A stretch of 64,000 nucleotides of DNA from Humisphaera borealis (GCF_015169395.1 NZ_CP063458.1:3038001-3102000); one strand, 5' to 3'; numbered from the stretch's first letter, positions 46,039 to 55,029 are shown. Notes: generated from the letters alone by a model not told the origin. Numbers and translations are program-made.

Positions 46039-47415
46039 TCAGCCGATGCCTGCGGCAACGCCATCGGGTGCTTCGTCGGCCATCATGCGCGCCCGGACGG
46101 CCTTCTCACGCGAGACGACCACGCGTTCCATCGCCAGCGTGACGACAAGGAACATGATCAGCAGGTAGTAATGCAGCGGCATGGCCAGCACGCGTGTCTT
46201 TTGCATCCATTCCGGCGTGAAACCGAGCGCCTCGCTCAGGGTGAAGAGGCAGACGGCGAAGATCGGAATCGCCGCGCTTGCGACAGCGACCGGGCCCGCA
46301 CCCTGCTCGACCCGCTTCTCGACCCGGTCCCACAACCCGACAAAGCCGTCAGGGAAGAACAACACAACCGCGATAAACAGCGAGCCGTAGACGTACAGCC
46401 AGGCGTTGGGAACGTACGACGTCAGCGACGACTTGGCGTAATTGACGAGCAATGCGCCAAGGATCGCTCCCCACAGTCTTCCGCGGCCGCCAACGGCAAT
46501 CAGGATGACCATGAAGATAGACGCATCGACGTGCATGTCCTGCGGCGTGATGATGCCCACCTGCGGGGCGTACAGCATCCCGCCGACCGCGGCCAGCGCC
46601 GCACCGACCGCGAAGGCAAACACCTTGAACGCATGCGGCTTATACCCCGAGAAGTAGAGCCGGCTTTCCTTGTCGCGGACCGCGACCAGAACCCGCCCCA
46701 GCCGCGAGCGAACGATGAACCGGCAGACGAGATACGCAACCAGCACCATCGTGACGGTCAGCAGGTAAAGCCCGAGGATCCAAGACTGCTTCTGGCTGAA
46801 GTCCTTGTTGAAGTTGGTCAGCCCGTTGGTGCCGCCGAGCAGCATTTCATTACGGCTGATGAGCAGCCAGCCGCCCCAGGCGACGGCTTGGGTGATGATC
46901 GAGAAATACACGCCTTTGACGCGATTTCGCAGGATAACGAACCCGAACAGCGATGCGGCCAGGGCGGCGATCATGATTCCGCCAAAGATCGCAAAACCCA
47001 TCGAAGCGAACGGCTTCCAGAAGAGCGGCAGTTCCCGCAGATTGTTGAAGTACATGAAGTGCGGGATGTTGTTGTACTCCGGCCGCACATCGCCGCCGCC
47101 TTGGGGAAGGCTCAGGAACATGCCCATGCAGTAGCCACCGGCACAGAAAAACAGTGCCTGGCAAAGCGTAAGCAGGCCGGTGTAGCCCCAGACCAGATCA
47201 ACGCCCAAAGCCACCAGCGCGAAGCAGAGGTACTTGCCCAGCAACTGCACGCGGTAGTCGGGAACGACGCCGCCCAGGTTCAATGCGGGGACCGCGACAA
47301 AAAACAGGCCCAGCAGCACGAACATGACGATCATGCGGAGCTTGCGCGTCGTCGGATGCAGCGCGATGCCAATGGTCACATCGGATGACTTCATGGTCGA
47401 TTGCGGTTCAATCAT
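46039..47415 (-). CDS. urtC: Urea ABC transporter permease UrtC
   Basis: The 458-residue permease has about ten membrane segments and the LivM-like mark GYTGLLTLCQALFFCAGGYC, with the UrtC-specific long loop GGGDVRPEYNNIPHFMYFN and IAVGGRGRLWGAILGALLVN near the end. It forms the membrane channel with UrtB. The start overlaps the urtB end by 8 bases, so translation is coupled. The protein is longer than most LivM members because of extra C-terminal segments. Confidence 0.94.
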   Translation of the reverse strand: MIEPQSTMKSSDVTIGIALHPTTRKLRMIVMFVLLGLFFVAVPALNLGGVVPDYRVQLLGKYLCFALVALGVDLVWGYTGLLTLCQALFFCAGGYCMGMFLSLPQGGGDVRPEYNNIPHFMYFNNLRELPLFWKPFASMGFAIFGGIMIAALAASLFGFVILRNRVKGVYFSIITQAVAWGGWLLISRNEMLLGGTNGLTNFNKDFSQKQSWILGLYLLTVTMVLVAYLVCRFIVRSRLGRVLVAVRDKESRLYFSGYKPHAFKVFAFAVGAALAAVGGMLYAPQVGIITPQDMHVDASIFMVILIAVGGRGRLWGAILGALLVNYAKSSLTSYVPNAWLYVYGSLFIAVVLFFPDGFVGLWDRVEKRVEQGAGPVAVASAAIPIFAVCLFTLSEALGFTPEWMQKTRVLAMPLHYYLLIMFLVVTLAMERVVVSREKAVRARMMADEAPDGVAAGIG

Positions 47416-49630
47416 TGGCGAGCCTTCCCTTCGGCGGGAACAAGCCGCTGGGACGGCGCTGCAGGAATCCTACGACCAGCACGAGCACGAGCACCTTGCC
47501 CACGACCGATGCGCCGGATGAGAGGGTCGGAATTGAGCCGAGGAACGATTCGAAGTACTTGCCGGTAAAGCCCAGCCCGAACCCGGCGATGATCGCGCCG
47601 GCCAGCTTGCCGACACCCCCGACGACCACCACCAGGAAGCATTCGACGATGTACTCCTGACCGATCGACGGGTTGATCTTGTTGTAAAGCGGCACCGCCA
47701 CACCGGCCAGCCCGGCCAGGCTGCAGCCGAACGCGAACGTGAGTGAATCGATGAACCGCGTCGGCACGCCCAGGGCCGTAGCCATCTGGCGGTTCTGCGT
47801 GGTGGCCCGAAGGAGCAGGCCGAGCTTGGTCTTGTTGACCATGATGTAGACGATCGTGATGCAGAAGACGCAGTAGATCAGGATGTAGAGCCGGTTCCGG
47901 GCGAAGACCAGATCGGGGGCCACTTCCCATCCGCCCTGCATCCAGGTCGGGGCGCTGACCGAGAGCGAATCGCCGAACTGCCCGCGGGCGAGCTGGATCA
48001 GGATCAGGCCAATGCCATAGGTCGCCAGGAGTGTTTCCAGGGGCCGAGCATACAGATGACGAATGACCAGCAGTTCCGCGACGAATCCGAACAGCCCCGA
48101 CACGATGAACGCCGCCGGGACCGCCGCGAGCGGGAAGTAGTTGTAGCTTTCGGGGAAGTGCGTCTTGAAGTAGGACGCGACGACGAACGTCGTGAAAGCC
48201 CCCACCATCATGAACTCGCCATGAGCCATGTTGATGACGCCCATCAGGCCGAACACGATGCTCAGACCCAGTGCCAGGAGCACAAGAATGCTGCCGAGCG
48301 ACAGGCCCGCGAAGGTATTCTGAACGAACCGGATGCGTGACTGGTAACCTTCGGCGGCGCTCAACGACGGCGCCACCTCGTCGGCAAACGCCTTGTCGCC
48401 CATCCGCTCGGACGCGTTCCGGAGCTTGCCAAGAAGGTTCTCGGCGCGGGCGGTGCCGATCTTGCCAAGCGACTTGACCGCCGCGAGCTGCGTCGGCTTG
48501 TCGCCGAGCACCGCGTCCATCAGGGCAACGGCCTCGGTCAGGGGCTCTTTGAACGCGCCATTGGGATCGGCACTCAGTTGACGCTTCAACGCCTCGGCGA
48601 AGTTGGGGAGTTCTTCGAAGTTGGCCTTGACCGCGTCGAGCCGGCCCTTGTAGGTGGAGGCCTCGGTTTCGAGGGTGGCGATCGCCACTCTCAACCTGGC
48701 GTCGACGACCGGAAGCGTGGCGGGCGTTTCGCCGAGCGCTGCGTTCGCGCCTTTCACCGGCTCCAGAGCGGCCGTTACGGCATCCACCGCCGCCTGCGGA
48801 GGGGTCCAAGCCAGTAGGGTAGTCGGCTTATCAGCCAGGGCGGCGTCGATCGCCGACAACAGGGCAACCTTCGGGTTGACCGCCGGCGCGGTCGACGGCT
48901 GGGTGGTCGATGCTTTGGCAGTCTCTGATTGCCGCAGCAGTTCTCCCAGTTCGGTCAGGGCTCGGCGAATGCGCAGTTCGTCATCAGGATCGGGAAAAAC
49001 GCGTGCCGAACGGGCACCGGCGTCGCGGATGCTTTCACGCCGTTTCTCAGGATCGGGATGCAGCAAAGAGAGCGACGCCAGGAGATTGCGAACCGGCTTC
49101 TTCTGGGTCTCGCCGGTCGGGGCTTTGAAGGCATCGCTCAGGTTGATCTTCTCGACGACCGGCTGGTTGTCAGGACCGAGGATCGGGTCGCCGCTCAGGG
49201 CGTCGAACAGTGGAAAATATCGCACGGTGCGGCCGTCTTCGACGACTTCCTTGCCCTGGCCGTAGAGAAAGAGCTTCCCGTCGCGGAGCTTCAACTGCCC
49301 GCCAAGAAACGCGTTCAACGCCGGAATGATTCGGGCATCGCCCTTCTCGGCGAGCGACTCGTAGATCTTCAGACGTGCGGTGGGAGACGGTGCCTTGAGG
49401 GCTTTGAGGGCTTCGATGACGTCTGGCGGAATCGCCCCGGCGGGCAGGGGCGCAGCGGGTGCTGTCGCCGGCTGGGTGGAAGGGTCTGCCCCCGAGCTGC
49501 CGCCGGGGGTGGACGTCAGCATACCTGCAGCGACGATCAGCAGGGACATCCGGAGTACGCCGACGAGCCGACGAAAAAACCGGCTACCCCGCCTGGTGTC
49601 GTTCAACAAACGCTCGCTGGGATCCGTCAT
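47408..49630 (-). CDS. urtB: Urea ABC transporter permease UrtB with long periplasmic N-terminal region
   Basis: The 740-residue protein has a signal or anchor helix (VLRMSLLIVAAGML), then about 400 residues that are soluble, helical and rich in Ala, Pro and Thr (HEAT-like repeats such as VIEALKALKAPSPTARLKIYES and LRIRRALTELGELL). The LivH-like permease follows from about residue 430: GLSLGSILVLLALGLSIVFG, GVINMAHGEFMMVGAFTTF, and VVVGGVGKLAGAIIAGFGLG. UrtB normally has a shorter N-terminal region than this. The gene is cotranscribed with urtC (8-base overlap). Confidence 0.94.
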   Translation of the reverse strand: MTDPSERLLNDTRRGSRFFRRLVGVLRMSLLIVAAGMLTSTPGGSSGADPSTQPATAPAAPLPAGAIPPDVIEALKALKAPSPTARLKIYESLAEKGDARIIPALNAFLGGQLKLRDGKLFLYGQGKEVVEDGRTVRYFPLFDALSGDPILGPDNQPVVEKINLSDAFKAPTGETQKKPVRNLLASLSLLHPDPEKRRESIRDAGARSARVFPDPDDELRIRRALTELGELLRQSETAKASTTQPSTAPAVNPKVALLSAIDAALADKPTTLLAWTPPQAAVDAVTAALEPVKGANAALGETPATLPVVDARLRVAIATLETEASTYKGRLDAVKANFEELPNFAEALKRQLSADPNGAFKEPLTEAVALMDAVLGDKPTQLAAVKSLGKIGTARAENLLGKLRNASERMGDKAFADEVAPSLSAAEGYQSRIRFVQNTFAGLSLGSILVLLALGLSIVFGLMGVINMAHGEFMMVGAFTTFVVASYFKTHFPESYNYFPLAAVPAAFIVSGLFGFVAELLVIRHLYARPLETLLATYGIGLILIQLARGQFGDSLSVSAPTWMQGGWEVAPDLVFARNRLYILIYCVFCITIVYIMVNKTKLGLLLRATTQNRQMATALGVPTRFIDSLTFAFGCSLAGLAGVAVPLYNKINPSIGQEYIVECFLVVVVGGVGKLAGAIIAGFGLGFTGKYFESFLGSIPTLSSGASVVGKVLVLVLVVGFLQRRPSGLFPPKGRLAND

Positions 49631-49817
49631 GAGAGCAACTTTTCCAGGGCGACTGAATGGCGCAACAGAGGCTTCTAGCCTGCCCGAATACGCCGGTGCA
49701 TGAACTGCAGGGGGTGTACTCGGGCCGCCTCCCCGCGAGTCGGATTCGAAGGACGGACATGTCTGCCCGTCCCCCGATGATTGTTACAGCATCAAAATCG
49801 AGGCCAGACGCCGGGAA

Positions 49818-50420
49818 TTACTTCGCCGGGATGACATCGACGCCGTCGATCTTCGTGTAGACCGTCTTGCCGTCGGCGGTTTCGATCTGGCACCAGGAGC
49901 CGGGGATCAGGAGGAGCACTTTCGTGCCCTTGGGTAGCATGCCGGCAGGCTTGGCACCGGCGGCTGGCATGGCCATGTAATACGGCTGCTCAGCGGTCAG
50001 CATGTGCGTCATTTCCTTGGCCGGAGTCGCCGGCGTGCCCTTGGTGACGGGCTTGACCGCGGCCGGAGCGGGCTTGGCGGCCGGCGGCTTCGGCGGAGCG
50101 GGCACCTCGATCGACTCGATGCCATCGATCTTGGTGTAAAGGGTCTTGCCATCGGCGGTTTCGATCTGCGCCATCGAACCCGGGATCAACAGCAACACTT
50201 GTGTGCCCTTCTTGATCGTGCCGCACGATTCGGCACCCGGCTTCATGTAGCAGGGCTGATCAACGGACAGATAGTGGGTCATTACCTTGGCGGGCGCGGC
50301 GGGCTTCGTCATGGCGGTCGACGGTGCCGGCTTCGTGTCCTTCATACAGCCGGTGAGTGCGGTGCCGCCCAGCAGCAGGCCGGCCACCAGCAATCCCCTG
50401 GTCATTCGTTGTTGTTTCAT
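49818..50420 (-). CDS. Lipoprotein with two SH3-like repeats inside the urea operon
   Basis: The 200-residue protein has a lipoprotein signal with lipobox TALTGC. Two similar domains follow, each with MTHxLxxxQPxYM, KKGTQVLLLIPGS or PKGTKVLLLIPGS, QIETADGKTLYTKIDGI, joined by a Pro/Ala/Lys-rich linker. The pattern resembles bacterial SH3-like domains. The duplication is clear from nearly identical halves. No function is known; location between urtA and urtB suggests a role near the importer in the periplasm, for example as an anchor. It lies about 190 bases upstream of urtB. Confidence 0.82.
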   Translation of the reverse strand: MKQQRMTRGLLVAGLLLGGTALTGCMKDTKPAPSTAMTKPAAPAKVMTHYLSVDQPCYMKPGAESCGTIKKGTQVLLLIPGSMAQIETADGKTLYTKIDGIESIEVPAPPKPPAAKPAPAAVKPVTKGTPATPAKEMTHMLTAEQPYYMAMPAAGAKPAGMLPKGTKVLLLIPGSWCQIETADGKTVYTKIDGVDVIPAK

Positions 50421-50475
50421 AAGTGAATAGGTTGGAGGTGTTCGAACGGGTGGGACGTCAGCAGCGGAAACACCC

Positions 50476-50533
50476 GGCCCGGACCGGCCGGGCACTTGCC
50501 TCTCGGCAAGCGCGCCGGCCGGTCCATCGGGCC
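50476..50533 (-). terminator. Long GC-rich hairpin after urtA
   Basis: GGACCGGCCGG (50481-50491) pairs with CCGGCCGGTCC (50515-50525); inside, CTTGCC pairs with GGCAAG around TCTC; outside, GGCCC pairs with GGGCC. It follows the urtA stop by about 40 bases on the minus strand, before the lipoprotein gene. There is no clear U-run. It may cap the urtA transcript so that the binding protein is made in excess over the permease. Confidence 0.7.
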
Positions 50534-50570
50534 TGATGTCTATAATTGGGTAAGCCAGCGATCGGGCCGA

Positions 50571-51866
50571 TTACTTGGCGCCGGTCAGCTTCTTGAGGTC
50601 TTCAGCGGAGTGGAGGTAGCTGCTGAAGGAGTCGGGCTTCACGAGCGGGGCACCCGGGTTGATGATGTCGAACTGACCATCAGCCCGGATCGAGCCGATC
50701 AGAACCGGCTTGTAGGTGTGATGGTTGAGGACATCCATCTTCTTCTTGCCACCGGGAGCATCGAACTCCATACCCAGGACGGCCGGGATGACCTTCTCAA
50801 TGTCGAACGTACCGGCCTTTTCGACCGCCATCTTCCAGACGTAGACGCCGAAGTACGCCGCTTCGATGGGATCGTCCGTGACGCGATCAGCGCCGCCGGG
50901 GAGCTTCATCTTCTTGCAATAGGCCTTGAAGTTCTCGACGAACTTCTTGTTTTCGGGGGTGTCGATCGACTGGTAGTAGTTCCAGGCGGCGAGGTGGCCG
51001 ACCAGCTTTTCCACTTCCATCGAACGCAGTTCGTCTTCGGCGACCGAGAAGGCCATGATCGGGCACTTGTCGGCCGTCAGACCCTGGTTCGCGAACTCTT
51101 TATAGAACGGAACGTTCGAGTCGCCGTTGATGGTCGAAAGAACGCACGCATCGCCGTCCTTGGCGAAAGCCTTCACCTTACCGACGATGGTTTGGTAATC
51201 GCTGTGACCGAAGGGCGTGTACTCCTCCATGATGGAGGATTCGGGGACGCCCTTCTTGAGCAGGAACGCCTTGAGCACCTTGTTGGCGGTGCGCGGGAAG
51301 ACGTAGTCGGTGCCGAGGAGGTAGAATTTCTTCTTGGAGCCGCCGTCCGCGCTCATCATGTATTCCGCGGCGGGAATGAGCTGCTGGTTGGGGCTGGCAC
51401 CGGTGTAGAAGACGTTGTGGGACTGTTCTTCACCTTCGTACTGGACGGGGTAGAACAGCAGGCCGCCACCGTAGGGGTTTTCTTCCTTGGTGTACTTGCC
51501 TTCGAAAACGGGGAGGGCCGACTTGCGGCTGACCGAGGTCCAACACCCGAAGGTGACGGCGACCTTGTCCTGAACGATGAGTTGCTTGGCTTTTTCGGCG
51601 AAGAGAGGCCAGTTGCTGGCCGGGTCCACCACGACGGGCTGAACCATGTAGCTCTTGCCGCCGACTTTGATGCCGCCGGCAGTGTTGATCTCTTCGACCG
51701 CCATCAGAACGACGTCGCGGAGAGACGTCTCCGAGATCGCCATCGTTCCGGACAGCGAGTGGAGGACGCCAACCTTGACGGTTTCCTGGGCTTGAACATT
51801 GCCTGCGAGCAGGCCGAAAGTGGCGACCGCGGCGACGGCGCACTTCTTCAGCAGATTCTTAAGCAT
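50571..51866 (-). CDS. urtA: Urea ABC transporter substrate-binding protein UrtA
   Basis: The 431-residue periplasmic protein has a signal peptide (MLKNLLKKCAVAAVATFGLL to VQAQE). Family marks are VKVGVLHSLSGTMAISETS, VFGCWTSVSRKSALPVFE-like FGCWTSVSRKSA, YFVGASPNQ-like YTGASPNQQLIPA and LGTDYVFPRTANKV. UrtA binds urea and delivers it to UrtBC. The ATG at 51866 has AGGGAG upstream; a longer frame to 52094 is not supported. It is preceded by a stable stem-loop and an outer-membrane barrel gene. Confidence 0.96.
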   Translation of the reverse strand: MLKNLLKKCAVAAVATFGLLAGNVQAQETVKVGVLHSLSGTMAISETSLRDVVLMAVEEINTAGGIKVGGKSYMVQPVVVDPASNWPLFAEKAKQLIVQDKVAVTFGCWTSVSRKSALPVFEGKYTKEENPYGGGLLFYPVQYEGEEQSHNVFYTGASPNQQLIPAAEYMMSADGGSKKKFYLLGTDYVFPRTANKVLKAFLLKKGVPESSIMEEYTPFGHSDYQTIVGKVKAFAKDGDACVLSTINGDSNVPFYKEFANQGLTADKCPIMAFSVAEDELRSMEVEKLVGHLAAWNYYQSIDTPENKKFVENFKAYCKKMKLPGGADRVTDDPIEAAYFGVYVWKMAVEKAGTFDIEKVIPAVLGMEFDAPGGKKKMDVLNHHTYKPVLIGSIRADGQFDIINPGAPLVKPDSFSSYLHSAEDLKKLTGAK

Positions 51867-51894
51867 GCGAAAACTCCCTGAGATTGGACTTGAA

Positions 51895-51928
51895 CTCCCG
51901 GCCCCGTTGGGTCGAACGGGGCCGGGAG
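51895..51928. promoter_or_regulatory. Perfect 14-bp stem-loop just upstream of urtA
   Basis: CTCCCGGCCCCGTT (51895-51908) pairs perfectly with AACGGGGCCGGGAG (51915-51928) around a six-base loop, ending 28 bases before the urtA ATG. In the intergenic region between the barrel gene and urtA it could stop or trim the upstream transcript and protect the urtA mRNA. Confidence 0.65.
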
Positions 51929-52121
51929 AACGGATTGTGACGATTGAGATGGAGAGGTGTCGGAAGGGGAGCCGCTGGTCACTCGACCAACAACAACATC
52001 CGCCAACTCGACTTACTTGTACAACTCCGGGGTTGACGGGCAGGTGATTGTCATGGCCTGGCGGCGAACATCGCGCCAATGCCTCAACACCCATCCACCC
52101 GTCAATTCCGGCATGAGATTC

Positions 52122-53000
52122 TTAGAACGCCAGACCGAGCGACAGCGCGGTCACGATGAAGTTCTCTTCGGGGTTGTTGGGGATCTGGTCCTGAGCCGTG
52201 TACCAGTAGGTGGCGCTGGCCGAGAGGGTCCAGGTGCCGAACTGGGGCGGAACGAACGCGAGCGGGACGGAGATCGCCACGCCGGCGTTGAAGAACCCGA
52301 AGCCCGAGTCACCACCCTGGAAGCCGTCTTCAGTGAAGAAGCCGGCCGCGATCGGGAAGGCGAGCGTCGGGGCGTAGACGCCTTCGCCGACCTTGATGCT
52401 GGGCTTGATGCCCGGGACGATGACCAAGCCGGTTTCCTGGCCGCCGTTACCGTCATAACGGTAGTGGAGGGTGACCGACGGGTTCAGGGCAAAGCCCTTG
52501 ATGATCGAGTCGCCATCGGCGTAGGCAACCGTGAGGTCGGCGATCTTCTCTTCGTCACCGGCGTAGGACCACAGGCCGTTGGCGAGGGTGACGCTGAAAG
52601 CGCCGAAGGAGGCGGTCACACCGACGTTGACGTCGATTTCCTGAACCGAGCCACCGATGCCGCTCTCAACGTTATTGTTGATGTCGGCCCAGACGTTGAC
52701 GAAGCCGGTGAAGCTGACGTCATCGCCCATCTTACCGAGGGCAGCCGAGAGGGTGCCGTAGGTGAAGGCGGTCGACTTGGCCGAGAAGGGCGAGTACTGG
52801 TCGCCGCCACCCCACACGTCAGCGCCATAGCTGATGAAGTGCGAGGTGTAGTCGGTGCCGAACGAGAGGCTGTACGCGGAACCCGGACGCACTTCTTCCG
52901 CTTGAGCGGTGCCGGCGGTCAGGGCGGTTGAGGCGAGGGCGACCGCCACGGCGGCGGCGCGGACACGGCGAGAGAACAGAGACTTGATGCTGGAGAGCAT
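52122..53000 (-). CDS. Outer-membrane beta-barrel protein, probable porin of the urea locus
   Basis: The 292-residue protein has a signal peptide (MLSSIKSLFSRRV to GTAQAEE). The mature part alternates short amphipathic beta strands (SYSLSFGTDYTSHF, GVTASFGAFSVTLANG, ATYWYTAQDQI) and ends in FIVTALSLGLAF with a terminal Phe, typical of barrels assembled in an outer membrane. It has no specific family match that I can name. A strong RBS (AAGGAG) precedes the ATG at 53000. Lying directly before urtA and downstream of a sigma-54-like promoter, it may admit urea or another nitrogen source. Confidence 0.8.
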   Translation of the reverse strand: MLSSIKSLFSRRVRAAAVAVALASTALTAGTAQAEEVRPGSAYSLSFGTDYTSHFISYGADVWGGGDQYSPFSAKSTAFTYGTLSAALGKMGDDVSFTGFVNVWADINNNVESGIGGSVQEIDVNVGVTASFGAFSVTLANGLWSYAGDEEKIADLTVAYADGDSIIKGFALNPSVTLHYRYDGNGGQETGLVIVPGIKPSIKVGEGVYAPTLAFPIAAGFFTEDGFQGGDSGFGFFNAGVAISVPLAFVPPQFGTWTLSASATYWYTAQDQIPNNPEENFIVTALSLGLAF

Positions 53001-53213
53001 GCAGTCTAACTCCTTCCAAAATAGAAGATGCAACTAAACCGATGCGTGGCGGGAACTGTCGACACGACCACCGTGCCGTCCTTCGCCTAGTCCTTGCCTG
53101 GTCCGATCCAGGTTGTGTTACCCGACACTCGACGATGCCGCCCGGAACACTTCCGAACGTCGCGACGAAGAGCCGGGCGAGCCCTAGGACTTGCCATCAG
53201 CCGGAAATGCCTA

Positions 53214-53229
53214 GGCAAACGCGGTGCCA
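53214..53229 (-). promoter_or_regulatory. Sigma-54 type -24/-12 promoter candidate for barrel-urtA
   Basis: On the minus strand the sequence TGGCAC-CGCGT-TTGCC matches the sigma-54 consensus TGGCAC-N5-TTGCW in both boxes and in spacing, apart from the last base. It points to the barrel gene about 210 bases downstream, leaving a long leader. Nitrogen regulation of urea uptake by sigma-54 and NtrC is known in other bacteria, and the fit of location and sequence supports it here. The match could be chance. Confidence 0.5.
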
Positions 53230-53351
53230 GTTAAGTCCAACCACGCGGTTGCCGATATTTCCGCCCCCTTCATCGGCCCAAATCTGCCCAGACCAGTTGT
53301 TAAAGTCGGAATAACGCGACCGATACCCCATACCCCACCGCGCGAGCACTA

Positions 53352-53367
53352 GGCAAACGGGCTTGCC
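53352..53367. promoter_or_regulatory. Candidate operator dyad GGCAA-N6-TTGCC
   Basis: A perfect 5-bp dyad lies about 130 bases upstream of the sigma-54-like site and shares the sequence TAGGCAAACG with it. It could be an activator or regulator site. The evidence is the repeat only. Confidence 0.35.
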
Positions 53368-53487
53368 GAGTGAAACAATGCTCATTTTATGACTCACCCC
53401 GAGATTGCCGGACCTCGCCGCCATTCACCTAAAGTTTCCCGCTTCCCCCCGCCGATCCTTCACACTTTTGTCTTCGTCCATCGCCGC

Positions 53488-54191
53488 TCAATTCAGGCCG
53501 GCTGCGGCCAGAACAAGCCCGGCAATTTCGTCCACACCCACGCCGTGCTTCACCTGCGCGAACACCACCGGACCCTCACCGCGCATTTTCCGGGCATCCC
53601 GGGCCATCACGTCCAGGTCGGCGCCCACCGCGACAGCCAGATCCGTCTTATTGATGACCAGTACGTCGGCCTGCGTGATTCCCGGTCCACCCTGCGCGGA
53701 ACCTTGTCTCCCCCCGCCACATCGATCACGTAAACAGTAAAATCGGCCAGTTCGCGACTGAAATGGGCGGCCAGGTTATCTCCCCCGGACTCGATCAGCA
53801 GTAATTGCGGCGAAAACTTCTCGCTGAGGTGTTCCAGCGCCAGCAGGTTCGCGGAGATGTCTTCCCGAATCGCTGCGTGAGGGCATCCGCCGGTCTCCAC
53901 GGCGAGAATACGATCGGGCTCGAGGGCGTCGTTGCGGATCAGAAACTCCCCGTCTTCGCGCGTGAAGATGTCGTTGGTCACGGCGCAGAGCGCAACCTTG
54001 GCGCGAAGATTACGACAAAGCTGAAGCATCAATGCGGTTTTCCCGCTGCCGACCGGGCCCCCCACGCCGACCGTAAATGCCCGCCGGCGGAAATCCCGGT
54101 TCCGGAGCATCTGCGGACGGAACTCGTATCGACCCGGATGGTCCCAGGTGTCGTGCGTGTGGTCGGGTGCCGAGGGAGAATTGGAACTCAT
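53488..54191 (-). pseudogene. ureG: Urease accessory GTPase UreG, single frameshift
   Basis: UreG is the GTPase that drives nickel insertion into urease. The frame from 54191 reads normally ([20 protein letters not shown]-loop, [56 protein letters not shown]). At about 53690-53692 (a CCC run, GGG on the coding strand) the sense continues in another frame with [40 protein letters not shown] and ends at TGA 53488-53490. One missing base restores a 234-residue protein. The rest of the urease locus is intact, so an assembly error is more likely than decay. It starts 8 bases after the ureF stop. Confidence 0.88.
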
Positions 54192-54199
54192 GGTGATGT

Positions 54200-54889
54200 T
54201 CAGCTTTGAAACAACCGCGAATACAGCCGGTCCTGGGTGGACTGCAGGAGATCGAGCATCGGCGCGGTCTGGGTGATCGACTCGAGCGGACGGCCGATTG
54301 CGGTCGCGGCCAGCCGGTCGGCATCGGCCGCGATAGCCGCCTGAAGGCGCTGGCCTTCCAGCGGGCCGACGATGCCCAGCCGCACCGCCGCAGACAGCAT
54401 GCCACGGCCGGTCATGAACAGGAATCCGGAGGCGGCGGCGGCCACGTCCAGCCCCAGCGCCCCCGCCACAAGTCCGAATACCACCGGCAGATGACCGGGC
54501 GATCGGTCCCGGCGAAGCCGATCGGCGGCGTCGGTCAGCACAGGCGCGTCGAACGTCGTCGCCGCCGTCGCCATCAGGGCACGACCCTGCACCCGGCCGG
54601 CCCGGTTGGCGACGTGGTTGGAGACGCAGGCGTCATAGAAGGCGTCGATGTCGGCAAAGTCCGCCGGTTTTCGAACCACCGCGACGACCACCGGCGCGAT
54701 CCCGGCCGCACACTGGGCAAGCGCCATCTGGACGAACGAAAGCAAACCTTCGCCGTCGCGAATCATGCCATGCTGCCAGGCGGCTTCCACCCCGCCCGAG
54801 TGCGCAAAGCCACCGGTCGGGAACGCCGAGTCGATCAGTTGCCAGAGAGTCCAGTGATGTTGAGGATGGTCGCCCTTCGCTGATGGCAC
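54200..54889 (-). CDS. ureF: Urease accessory protein UreF
   Basis: The 229-residue protein carries the UreF start [21 protein letters not shown] and the family features [29 protein letters not shown] and [16 protein letters not shown], and the C-terminal region near [13 protein letters not shown]. UreF joins UreD and UreG in the nickel-loading complex and acts on UreG GTPase. It is upstream of ureG on the same strand. The start at 54889 is followed by a leader of about 12 residues before LWQL. Confidence 0.93.
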   Translation of the reverse strand: MPSAKGDHPQHHWTLWQLIDSAFPTGGFAHSGGVEAAWQHGMIRDGEGLLSFVQMALAQCAAGIAPVVVAVVRKPADFADIDAFYDACVSNHVANRAGRVQGRALMATAATTFDAPVLTDAADRLRRDRSPGHLPVVFGLVAGALGLDVAAAASGFLFMTGRGMLSAAVRLGIVGPLEGQRLQAAIAADADRLAATAIGRPLESITQTAPMLDLLQSTQDRLYSRLFQS

Positions 54890-54926
54890 GGCGAGAGTGG
54901 AATGGACCGACGGGCGAACGTCAACA

Positions 54927-55025
54927 GTAGGGTCCGCCTTGGCGGACGCATAGTGTGCAGTCGCTCGATGGTGCTTGTTTCGATACTGCCTCCGCTGCCC
55001 AATGGTCCGCCAAGGCGGACCCTAC
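54927..55025. repeat. Inverted pair of GTAG-headed REP elements next to hypA
   Basis: GTAGGGTCCGCCTTGGCGGA at 54927-54946 is faced by its exact reverse complement at 55006-55025, leaving a 59-base centre. The right copy ends 4 bases before the hypA start codon. The pair occupies the divergent promoter region of ureF and hypA, where it could affect both transcripts. Confidence 0.9.
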
Positions 55026-55029
55026 CAAG

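Larger units (their letters stand above)
53001..53487. other. 487-bp upstream region of the barrel-urtA genes
   Basis: No gene is seen on either strand. The region holds a sigma-54-like promoter and a candidate dyad, listed separately, plus four short occurrences of CTAGG near TTGCC or GTGCC (53086, 53192, 53210 and 53350). Confidence 0.55.

Noticed and set aside
45337-47388. 683-codon plus-strand open frame across urtC and urtD
   Set aside because: It is antisense to two clearly conserved transporter genes and its product is low-complexity (Asp/Arg/His/Gln-rich).
53349-53372. Second sigma-54 promoter at CGGCAAGCCCGTTTGCC
   Set aside because: The spacing between the GG and GC elements is one base too long compared with the strict sigma-54 rule, so it is listed only as a dyad.
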